From contig CALEIS010000113.1 of the NCBI GenBank assembly GCA_937877675.1, positions 1 to 6,492 of the forward strand: 6,492 nt of DNA, written 5' to 3'. Under the pieces are notes generated by a model. It did no database searches, was not told the DNA's origin, and was given only the letters and a program-made list of their open reading frames with translations. Each line of letters opens with the position of its first letter. The stretch's first letter is position 1. Below are positions 1 to 5,493 of this stretch, piece by piece. The position numbers and the translations under genes were made by a program. The stretch comes from an uncultured Clostridia bacterium (GTDB lineage Bacteria; Bacillota; Clostridia; Oscillospirales; Acutalibacteraceae).

Positions 1-624
1 ACAGGTGCAGCAGGTTCACTTCCTGGATGTCTTCAGAGAATGTGGACATCTGACAGTCGTTATTCATACAATATGGAATATGGTTATTCATGTATGGGTT
101 ACGAAATTGCAGGTGCATTGGGTAGCAAGATGGCTCATCCTGAATGTGAATCATATGCAATGTGCGGTGACGGTAGTTACTTAATGCTTCACTCTGAACT
201 TGTTACAAGTATTCAGGAAAAACAGAAGATTAATGTTCTTCTTTTCGATAACAGTGGTTTTGGCTGTATCAACAACCTTCAGATGTCAAATGGTATCGGA
301 AACCTTGCAACAGAATTCCGTTACAGAGATGACAATGGTGACCTTTTAGGTGACCTTATTCCAATTGACTTTGCTATGGCAGCTGCAGCTTATGGTTGCA
401 AGACATATACAGCAAAAACAATGGAAGAACTTGAATTCGCTCTTATCGATTCACAGAAACAGACAGTTTCAACACTTATCGACATCAAAGTTCTTCCAAA
501 ATCAATGACTGACGGTTATGGTGCTTGGTGGCATACAGGTGTTCCATCTGTTTCAACAAATGAAAAAGTAAACAATGCCTTCGCAGAGAAGGAAGAAAAT
601 AAAAATAAGGCAAGGAGATATTAA
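1..624 (+). CDS. iolD: 3D-(3,5/4)-trihydroxycyclohexane-1,2-dione hydrolase, C-terminal part (5' end outside window)
   Basis: The reading frame is open from base 1, so the start lies upstream; 207 residues are visible of a protein that is usually about 620-640 residues. IolD is a cytoplasmic thiamine-diphosphate enzyme that opens the ring of the trihydroxycyclohexane-dione formed by IolE, giving 5-deoxy-glucuronate. The visible part is the C-terminal TPP-binding domain. It begins with GSLPGCLQRMW (visible residues 5-15) and EYGYSCMGYE, both characteristic of IolD among TPP enzymes. The cofactor and Mg motif starts at GDGSY (visible residues 56-60) and is completed by FDNSGFGCINN about 25 residues later. 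The TAA stop is one base before the iolE start, and the iolE ribosome binding site lies inside the last iolD codons, so translational coupling is likely. The family assignment is secure; the N-terminal half cannot be judged. Confidence 0.95.
   Translation, partial: TGAAGSLPGCLQRMWTSDSRYSYNMEYGYSCMGYEIAGALGSKMAHPECESYAMCGDGSYLMLHSELVTSIQEKQKINVLLFDNSGFGCINNLQMSNGIGNLATEFRYRDDNGDLLGDLIPIDFAMAAAAYGCKTYTAKTMEELEFALIDSQKQTVSTLIDIKVLPKSMTDGYGAWWHTGVPSVSTNEKVNNAFAEKEENKNKARRY
612..618 (+). promoter_or_regulatory. Ribosome binding site fixing the iolE start
   Basis: AAGGAGA lies 7 bases before the ATG at 626. An in-frame ATG at 575 would add 17 residues (with a KKIKIRQGD stretch) that fall inside the iolD coding region and match nothing in IolE proteins, so 626 is the better start. 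Confidence 0.85.
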
Positions 625-625
625 T

Positions 626-1519
626 ATGTTGGATAAGAATAAAGTTAAGCTTGGTATTGCACCTATCGCTTGGACAAATGACGATATGCCAGACCTTGGT
701 GCAGAAAACACATTTGAACAGTGCATTTCTGAAATGGCACTTGCAGGTTTCACAGGTTGTGAAGTTGGTAACAAGTACCCAAGAGATACAAAGGTTCTTA
801 AAAAGGCTCTTGAACTTCGTGGTATGCAGATTTGCAACGCTTGGTTCTCAAGCTTCCTTATCACAAAACCTTATGAAGAAGTTGAAAAGGACTTCATCGA
901 ACACATCACATTCCTTAAGGAAATGGGTGCAAAGGTTGTTGGTATTTCAGAACAGGGTCACTCAATTCAAGGTACAGACCTTTCAATTTTTGACGACAAA
1001 TACGTTATGAATGACGAAGAATGGGATATGCTTTGCACAGGTATCAACAAACTTGGTAAAGTAGCAAAAGATATGGGTATCGCTCTTTGCTTCCACCATC
1101 ATATGGGTACAGTTGTTCAGACAGCTGCTGAAATCGACAGAATGATGGAAAACACAGACCCAGAACTTTTCGGTCTTCTTTTCGACACAGGTCACCTTGC
1201 ATACTGTGGTGAAGATTACATGGCAGTTCTCAAGAAATATGCAAAGAGAATCCGTCACGTACATCTTAAAGACATTCGTCCTGATGTTGTTGCAAAGGTT
1301 AAGGCAGAAAAAATGAGCTTCCTTCAGGGTGTTCGTGCAGGTGCTTTCACAGTTCCTGGTGACGGCGTTATCGATTTCAAACCAGTTTTCGATGTTCTTG
1401 AAGAAACAGGCTACGAAGGATATGTTCTTGTTGAAGCAGAACAGGACCCAGCAATTGCTAACCCATTTGAATATGCACTCAAAGCTCGTAAATACATCAA
1501 CGAAGTTTCCGGTCTTTAA
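626..1519 (+). CDS. iolE: myo-inosose-2 dehydratase
   Basis: 297 residues, the normal family length. IolE removes water from 2-keto-myo-inositol to give the diketone substrate of IolD, in the cytoplasm. It is a TIM-barrel protein of the xylose isomerase-like/AP endonuclease 2 superfamily and normally uses a divalent metal. Visible landmarks in order: GIAPIAWTNDDMP near the start (10-22), the FSS strand at 74-76, SEQGHSIQG (108-116), FHHHMGT (156-162), LFDTGH (185-190), HVHLKDIRP (211-219), FTVPGDG (241-247) and VEAEQDP (269-275). The His, Asp and Glu residues in these strand ends are the expected metal and substrate ligands. The gene follows iolD after one base. Its TAA stop overlaps the left end of a 104-bp palindromic repeat. 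No truncation or frameshift is seen. Related sugar isomerases are the only alternative, and the motifs together with iolD next door argue against them. Confidence 0.96.
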   Translation: MLDKNKVKLGIAPIAWTNDDMPDLGAENTFEQCISEMALAGFTGCEVGNKYPRDTKVLKKALELRGMQICNAWFSSFLITKPYEEVEKDFIEHITFLKEMGAKVVGISEQGHSIQGTDLSIFDDKYVMNDEEWDMLCTGINKLGKVAKDMGIALCFHHHMGTVVQTAAEIDRMMENTDPELFGLLFDTGHLAYCGEDYMAVLKKYAKRIRHVHLKDIRPDVVAKVKAEKMSFLQGVRAGAFTVPGDGVIDFKPVFDVLEETGYEGYVLVEAEQDPAIANPFEYALKARKYINEVSGL

Positions 1520-1621
1520 TTTGTGCCTTTTTCTCGCAATACTTCGTGGCGTTCAACTCGCGGTATACCTGATACAGCTTCGTTTCCGCCACATTGTCTT
1601 GCAAGAAAAATTCTACAAATT
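1518..1621. repeat. 104-bp MITE-like palindromic repeat, copy 1 (iolE-iolA gap)
   Basis: The element runs from AATTTGT to its reverse complement ACAAATT and has the same length as copy 2 at 3243-3346. By eye the copies differ at about 11 of 104 positions with no indels. It is an imperfect palindrome. AATTTGT pairs with ACAAATT, TTTTTCTCGCAA pairs with TTGCAAGAAAAA (one mismatch), and GTGGCG pairs with CGCCAC. A central small hairpin has arms GTAT and ATAC around ACCTG. Transcribed with the operon, it should fold into one long interrupted stem-loop. It begins in the last two bases of the iolE stop codon. No transposase is nearby. Mobility is inferred only from the two copies and their shape. 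Confidence 0.85.
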
Positions 1622-1671
1622 GTGTAGGGTTGTATTGAGATAAGAATCCTATAATTTTTATAAATTGTTTT

Positions 1672-1698
1672 GTAGGGGACGATGTCCACATCGTCCCG
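1672..1698. repeat. Short GTAG hairpin with TCCAC loop, copy 1
   Basis: GTAG (1672-1675) is followed by GGGACGATGT and ACATCGTCCC, 10-base perfect arms separated by CC; a realistic fold has an 8-9 bp stem with TCCA or GTCCAC in the loop. It has no T-tract, so it is unlikely to be a simple terminator. It lies about 25 bases before the iolA ribosome binding site. The same layout, GTAG then 9 bases then TCCAC, recurs at 3395-3420 with a different stem. It may act as an mRNA stability or processing element or be a small dispersed repeat. Confidence 0.7.
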
Positions 1699-1735
1699 TT
1701 ATCAAGCATAAATAATCCTTAAAGGAGAAAATAAA

Positions 1736-3244
1736 ATGGCAGTAGAAAAATTACAATATTTTGTGAACGGTCAGTTTAAAGATTCAAAAACTGATGTTTG
1801 GTATGACCTTCACAATCCAAGTACAGGTGAAGTTGTAGGACAGGCACCTTGCTGTACAAATGACGAAGTTCTTGAAGCTATCGCAGCAGCAAAGGCAGCA
1901 TTCCCAGGCTGGAGTGCAACTCCTGCAATCAAGAGAGCACAGATTCTCTACAAAGTTCGTGAACTCATTATCCGTGATATGGAAGAACTCACAATGTGTG
2001 TTGCTTGTGAAAACGGTAAAGTATGGGGCGAAGCAGAAGGCGACGTTCTCAAAGCAAAAGAAGGTACAGAACTTGCAACTCAGGTTCCATCTCTCATGAT
2101 GGGTGAAAGCCTTATGGACGCATCAAAGGGTTACGATACAGTTAAATATCGTGAACCACTCGGTGTTTTCGCAGGTATCGTTCCTGTAAACTTCCCTGCA
2201 ATGATTCCATTCGGTTGGATGGCTCCAACTTGTATTGCAACAGGTAATACAATGGTTCTCAAAGCAGCATCTCTTACACCAAAAACTGCAATGAAATTTG
2301 CAGCACTTTATAAAGAAGCAGGTGTTCCAGACGGTGTTATCAACGTTGTTACTTGCTCAAGAAATGAAGTAAACACAATTCTTGACCACCCAGATGTTAA
2401 GGGTATCACATTCGTTGGTTCAACTCCTGTTGGCCTTAAAATTTATTCTCGTGCAGCCGCTGCAGGCAAGCGTTGTCAGGCTCTTACACAGGCTAAGAAC
2501 CATGCTCTTGTTATGTCAGACTGTGCACTCGAAAGAACAGTTGCAGGTGTTCTCAACTCTGCTTATGGTTGTGCAGGTCAGCGTTGTATGGCTCTTACTT
2601 GCTGTGTTGTTGAAGAAGCAATCGCAGACCAGTTTGTTGCTGAACTTAAGAAACAGGCATCACAGATTAAGGTTGGTCCATCATGGGAAAAGACATCAAA
2701 ACTCGGACCTATTACATATAAGAAACATTACGAAGAAGTTCTTGCTGATATCCAGAAGGGTATTGACGAAGGTGCAGAACTTGTTCTTGATGGTCGTGGA
2801 GTTAAGGTAGAAGGTTACGAAAACGGTTACTTCGTTGGACCTACAATCTTCGACAAGGTTACAGCTGACATGACAATCGGTCAGGAAGAAGTTTTCGGTC
2901 CTGTTCTTTGTGTAAAACGTTGTAAGACATTTGAAGAAGGCCTTGCAATTATGAATGCTAACCCATATGCAAACGGTTCTGTTATCTATACACAGAGTGG
3001 TTACTTTGCACGTGAATTCCAGCGTCATACAGACGGTGGTATGGTTGGTATCAACGTTGGTATTCCAGTTCCAGTTGGCTTCTTCCCATTCTCAGGTCAT
3101 AAGCAGTCATTCTTTGGTGACCTTCACTGCTTAGGCAAGGATGCTTACCGTTTCTTCACAGAATCAAAATCAGTTACAACTCACTGGTTCGACGAAGAAG
3201 AAAAGACAACAACTAACGTTTCTACATGGGACGGTACAATCTAA
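1736..3244 (+). CDS. iolA: Methylmalonate-semialdehyde / malonate-semialdehyde dehydrogenase (CoA-acylating)
   Basis: 502 residues, full length for the family. It is an NAD- and CoA-dependent aldehyde dehydrogenase that converts malonate semialdehyde, a late inositol catabolite, to acetyl-CoA and CO2 in the cytoplasm. Landmarks: the Rossmann NAD-binding region with VNFP (151-154) and KAASLTP (176-182); FVGSTPVG (226-233); QAKNH (252-256), where N255 replaces the catalytic Glu of ordinary aldehyde dehydrogenases, a hallmark of the acylating MMSDH group; catalytic Cys284 in GQRCMA; EEVFGP (384-389); and FFPFSGHKQSFFG (449-461). The start has AAAGGAG 8 bases upstream (1721-1727). An Arg that I recall as conserved in the family (Arg107 of the Bacillus enzyme) appears as Lys106. 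A 216-bp gap with two structured repeats separates it from iolE, and it is followed by the second 104-bp repeat. A propionate or valine-pathway role (mmsA) is possible biochemically, but the iol context favours iolA. Confidence 0.94.
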   Translation: MAVEKLQYFVNGQFKDSKTDVWYDLHNPSTGEVVGQAPCCTNDEVLEAIAAAKAAFPGWSATPAIKRAQILYKVRELIIRDMEELTMCVACENGKVWGEAEGDVLKAKEGTELATQVPSLMMGESLMDASKGYDTVKYREPLGVFAGIVPVNFPAMIPFGWMAPTCIATGNTMVLKAASLTPKTAMKFAALYKEAGVPDGVINVVTCSRNEVNTILDHPDVKGITFVGSTPVGLKIYSRAAAAGKRCQALTQAKNHALVMSDCALERTVAGVLNSAYGCAGQRCMALTCCVVEEAIADQFVAELKKQASQIKVGPSWEKTSKLGPITYKKHYEEVLADIQKGIDEGAELVLDGRGVKVEGYENGYFVGPTIFDKVTADMTIGQEEVFGPVLCVKRCKTFEEGLAIMNANPYANGSVIYTQSGYFAREFQRHTDGGMVGINVGIPVPVGFFPFSGHKQSFFGDLHCLGKDAYRFFTESKSVTTHWFDEEEKTTTNVSTWDGTI

Positions 3245-3346
3245 TTTGTATCTTTTTCTCGCAATACTTCGTGACTTTCGGCTCGCGGTATACCTGATAC
3301 AGCTTCGCCTCTGCCACATTGTCTTGCAAGAAAAATCTTACAAATT
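3243..3346. repeat. 104-bp MITE-like palindromic repeat, copy 2 (iolA-iolG gap)
   Basis: Second copy of the element at 1518-1621, same orientation and same length. It again starts in the last two bases of the stop codon (here of iolA). The outer arms AATTTGTA and TACAAATT pair fully over 8 bp; in copy 1 the eighth pair is G-T, which keeps the stem in RNA. TTTTTCTCGCAA and TTGCAAGAAAAA and the central ACCTG hairpin are unchanged. Differences from copy 1 cluster in the internal loops. Confidence 0.85.
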
Positions 3347-3394
3347 GTTTTAAGGTTTTCCGTGCCTTGTCTGACGAAAAATCAACTTAAACGC

Positions 3395-3420
3395 GTAGTG
3401 GCAGGCTTCCACGCCTGCAC
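3395..3420. repeat. Short GTAG hairpin with TCCAC loop, copy 2
   Basis: GTAG (3395-3398), arm GCAGGC (3401-3406), loop TTCCAC, arm GCCTGC (3413-3418). It matches copy 1 at 1672-1698 in the GTAG, the 9-base spacing and the TCCAC loop, but the stem sequence is different while base pairing is kept. It lies about 10 bases before the iolG ribosome binding site. The rest of this gap (3347-3394) shows nothing I recognise. Confidence 0.65.
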
Positions 3421-3445
3421 TAAAAAATAAAAGGAGAAAAATATT

Positions 3446-4453
3446 ATGCTTAAAATTGGTATTATCGGTGCTGGCCGTATTGGTAAAGTTCACCTTGAAT
3501 CAATCTCATATCACGTAAAGGGTGCAGAAGTTGTTGCTATTGCAGACCCATTTATGAATGACGAAACAAAGGCTTTCTGTGAAGGCTTTGGTGTAGAAAA
3601 AATCTATACAGATTACACAAAAATCATTGAAGACAAAGACATTGATGCAGTTCTTGTTTGCTCATCAACTGACACACATGCTCCAATTTCTATTGAAGCA
3701 ATCAATGCTGGTAAACACGTTTTCTGTGAAAAACCACTTGCAAACACAGTTGATAAGATTCTTGAAATTGCAGATGCTCTCAAAGCACATCCAGAATGCA
3801 AATTCCAGGTAGGCTTCAACCGTCGTTTTGACCATAACTTTGCAGCAGTTCGTAAAGCTTACGACGATGGCAAAATCGGTGAAGCACAGATTCTTAAAAT
3901 CACATCTCGTGACCCACAGGCACCACCTGTTGGCTACTGTGCAGCAAGTATCTTCCTTGATATGACAATTCACGATTTTGATATGGCTTGCTTCCTTACA
4001 AACAGCGATGTTGAAGAACTTTATGTTTATGCAGATGCTCTTATCAATCCAGGCATCCGTGAATATGGCGATTTCGATACAGCAATTATCTCAATGAAGA
4101 TGGCTAACGGTGCTCTTGCAGTTATCGATAACTCTCGTCAGGCTATGTATGGTTATGACCAGAGAGCAGAACTTTTCGGCTCAAAGGGTATGGTTGCAAC
4201 TGCTAATGACACACTTTCAACTGCAGTTGTTGCAGATGCTAATGGTGTAACAGGTGAAAAACCACTCTATTTCTTCCTTGAAAGATATATGGGCTCATTC
4301 GCAGAAGAAGTTAGACAGTTTGTTGACTGCTGCGTAAACAACAAGGAAACTCCTGTTGGTATCCACGCAGGTTTACAGTCAGTTAAGATTGCTCTTGCTG
4401 CTGAAAAATCAGCTAACGAAGGCAGACCAGTTAAGCTTTCAGAAATTAACTAA
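3446..4453 (+). CDS. iolG: Inositol 2-dehydrogenase (Gfo/Idh/MocA family)
   Basis: 335 residues, normal for the family. It oxidises myo-inositol to 2-keto-myo-inositol with NAD, the first step of the pathway and the source of the IolE substrate. The N-terminal Rossmann fold shows GIIGAGRIG (5-13) and Asp34 at the end of the second strand, which favours NAD over NADP. CEKPLA (94-99) carries Lys96, and LDMTIHDFDM (171-180) carries Asp172 and His176. These correspond to the Lys-Asp-His catalytic set of Bacillus inositol dehydrogenase, and Tyr235 is also in place. The ATG has AAGGAG at 3431-3436. It is the last gene before the terminator at 4466-4491. A scyllo-inositol dehydrogenase (IolX-type) is the main alternative; the catalytic set and operon favour IolG but do not settle the stereoisomer. 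Confidence 0.9.
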   Translation: MLKIGIIGAGRIGKVHLESISYHVKGAEVVAIADPFMNDETKAFCEGFGVEKIYTDYTKIIEDKDIDAVLVCSSTDTHAPISIEAINAGKHVFCEKPLANTVDKILEIADALKAHPECKFQVGFNRRFDHNFAAVRKAYDDGKIGEAQILKITSRDPQAPPVGYCAASIFLDMTIHDFDMACFLTNSDVEELYVYADALINPGIREYGDFDTAIISMKMANGALAVIDNSRQAMYGYDQRAELFGSKGMVATANDTLSTAVVADANGVTGEKPLYFFLERYMGSFAEEVRQFVDCCVNNKETPVGIHAGLQSVKIALAAEKSANEGRPVKLSEIN

Positions 4454-4465
4454 TGGAAATAAATT

Positions 4466-4491
4466 GGGCGAGGAAACTCGCCCATATTTTT
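4466..4491 (+). terminator. Rho-independent terminator of the iol operon
   Basis: A perfect 7-bp stem GGGCGAG/CTCGCCC closes a GAAA tetraloop and is followed by ATATTTTT. It lies 12 bases after the iolG stop. The T-tract runs directly into the ribosome binding site of the next gene. Confidence 0.88.
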
Positions 4492-4506
4492 AAGGAATGA
4501 TTAAAG

Positions 4507-4977
4507 ATGTCTATTGAAAAAGGCAGAGAATATTTCCGACAATTCGGTATGGAAGACAGAGTTCAGGAATTTGATGTTTCAAGTGCAACAGTTGAACTTG
4601 CAGCACAGGCTCTCGGTGTTGAGGGTGCAAGAATTGCAAAAACACTTTCATTTATGGTGGGTGAACAACCAATTCTTATCCTTATGGCAGGGGATGTAAA
4701 GGTGGATAACTCAAAATACAAGGGCTTTTTCCACACAAAGGCAAAAATGATGTCACCTGACCAACTTGAAGAATATGTTGGTCATCAAATCGGTGGTGTT
4801 TGTCCATTCGGTATCAAAGACGGTGTTGATGTTTACCTTGATGAATCAATGAAACGATTCCAAACAGTTTTCCCCGCAGTTGGTGGCTCAAATAGTGCTA
4901 TCGAACTCACAATCGAGGAACTTGAAAAATACTCAAACTATAAAGAATGGGTAGAAGTTTCAAAACCAATAGAATAA
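4507..4977 (+). CDS. YbaK/ProX-family aminoacyl-tRNA deacylase (editing domain protein)
   Basis: 156 residues forming a single YbaK/aminoacyl-tRNA-synthetase-associated domain, the usual size for free-standing members. Such proteins hydrolyse wrongly charged tRNAs in the cytoplasm, typically Cys- or Ala-tRNA(Pro). Visible motifs: AKTLSF (44-49) with Lys45 at the place of the conserved active-site Lys; MAGDVKVDNSK (60-70); GGVCPFG (96-102), which contains the G-x-x-x-P loop; and GGSNSAIELT (126-135) near the end. The ATG at 4507 has AAGGA at 4492-4496. It follows the iol terminator by only 15 bases and shows no clear promoter of its own in the gap, so it may rely on read-through or a promoter inside iolG. 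It ends at a two-way terminator. Substrate tRNA cannot be told from sequence alone; it could be a YbaK- or ProXp-type enzyme. Confidence 0.85.
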   Translation: MSIEKGREYFRQFGMEDRVQEFDVSSATVELAAQALGVEGARIAKTLSFMVGEQPILILMAGDVKVDNSKYKGFFHTKAKMMSPDQLEEYVGHQIGGVCPFGIKDGVDVYLDESMKRFQTVFPAVGGSNSAIELTIEELEKYSNYKEWVEVSKPIE

Positions 4978-4978
4978 G

Positions 4979-5013
4979 TGCAAAATGCAAAACTCAAAGT
5001 GCAAAATTAAAGG
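4979..5013 (+). repeat. TGCAAA-rich repeat, left copy (inverted partner at 6460-6492)
   Basis: It starts two bases after the upstream stop codon and contains GCAAAATGCAAA, then CAAAG, then GCAAAATTAA and AAGG. The reverse complement of 6460-6492 has the same three blocks in the same order, with only the short linkers and one A differing. Internally it looks like imperfect tandem units of about 7-8 bases built on TGCAAA. The two copies face each other across a 1.45-kb segment with a distinct gene set. Confidence 0.75.
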
Positions 5014-5039
5014 ACGATTCATCACGAACCGTCCTTTTT
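5009..5039. terminator. Bidirectional terminator between the deacylase and VanZ-like genes
   Basis: Arms 5009-5020 (AAAGGACGATTC) and 5026-5037 (GAACCGTCCTTT) pair over 12 positions with one A-C mismatch, loop ATCAC. On the plus strand it ends in TTTTT; on the minus strand it is followed by TTTAATTTT. It therefore suits both convergent genes. The TGA stop of the minus-strand VanZ-like gene lies in the loop. Confidence 0.82.
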
Positions 5040-5438
5040 GTTTAGCTTATTTATAATTAGTGTTGCAACAAATATACCAATAAATTCAATTACAATATCC
5101 CACCAATCAAAAGTGCCTGACAATATATTTGCACCTTGTAAAAATTCCAATGTGAAACCCAAAAGGGTAGATATTAAACAAGAAAAGAGTAATTTGTTTT
5201 TGAAAGGAGATAGCACAAAATATAATGCGAAAACTAATGCATAAGACCATAAAAAGTCACAAAACCAATTCACAATGAATATTCCAATTACTGTTTTAGG
5301 GTTGTAATGAAAATCAACTCCCAAAAATGAGTTTATATATGTACCCCTTTTCATAAAAAGGTATATCATTAATCCTAAAAACAAAGGCACAATAACATTA
5401 AAAACAACAAATATTGTTTTTTTATTTTTATAACTCAT
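5022..5438 (-). CDS. Small VanZ-like integral membrane protein
   Basis: 138 residues with four likely membrane segments at about 8-28, 58-78, 83-100 and 113-131, and basic ends (KNKK near the N terminus, NKLNKKDG at the C terminus). The section TLEFLQ (96-101) followed by GTFDWWDIVIEFIG (108-121) matches the conserved C-terminal part of VanZ-like proteins: an E-x-x-Q helix, then a short loop with an aromatic-Asp-Ile motif and a Gly in the last helix. VanZ of enterococci contributes to low-level teicoplanin resistance, but most VanZ-like proteins have no proven role, so no resistance is claimed. The ATG has AGGATG 8 bases upstream. It lies 55 bp downstream of the DUF4352-like gene with a terminator hairpin in between, so it is probably reached by read-through from that gene. 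Base composition is clearly richer in A and T than the iol genes. Confidence 0.68.
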   Translation of the reverse strand: MSYKNKKTIFVVFNVIVPLFLGLMIYLFMKRGTYINSFLGVDFHYNPKTVIGIFIVNWFCDFLWSYALVFALYFVLSPFKNKLLFSCLISTLLGFTLEFLQGANILSGTFDWWDIVIEFIGIFVATLIINKLNKKDGS

Positions 5439-5455
5439 AAATAAAACATCCTATG

Positions 5456-5484
5456 AAAAAAGGAGTTCATTTCTGAACTCCTTT
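5456..5484 (-). terminator. Terminator or attenuator between the DUF4352-like and VanZ-like genes
   Basis: Read on the minus strand, AAAGGAGTTCA (5484-5474) and TGAACTCCTTT (5469-5459) form a perfect 11-bp stem with a 4-base loop, followed by a run of six T. The T-run ends 3 bases before the AGGATG ribosome binding site of the VanZ-like gene. There is no room for a separate promoter after it, so partial read-through is likely needed. Confidence 0.85.
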
Positions 5485-5493
5485 AAAAATCAA

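Noticed and set aside
1630..1655. Possible promoter for iolA: TATAAT at 1650-1655 with TTGTAT at 1630-1635
   Set aside because: The -10 is perfect, but the spacing is only 14 bases and no better -35 is found at 16-18 bases; in AT-rich spacer DNA this is weak evidence.
1497..1709. Minus-strand open frame of 70 codons in the iolE-iolA gap
   Set aside because: It runs through the palindromic repeat and short hairpin, has no credible ribosome binding site and overlaps the iolE end; treated as a by-product of the repeat.
2696..3028. Minus-strand open frame of 110 codons inside iolA, and similar antisense frames at 553-864, 983-1264 and 3665-3973
   Set aside because: They lie opposite clearly conserved coding sequence and show no family motifs or ribosome sites; they result from the codon bias of the iol genes.
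5022..5438. Glycopeptide resistance gene
   Set aside because: Only distant VanZ-like features are present and there are no vanHAX or vanRS genes; most VanZ-like proteins have no shown link to resistance.
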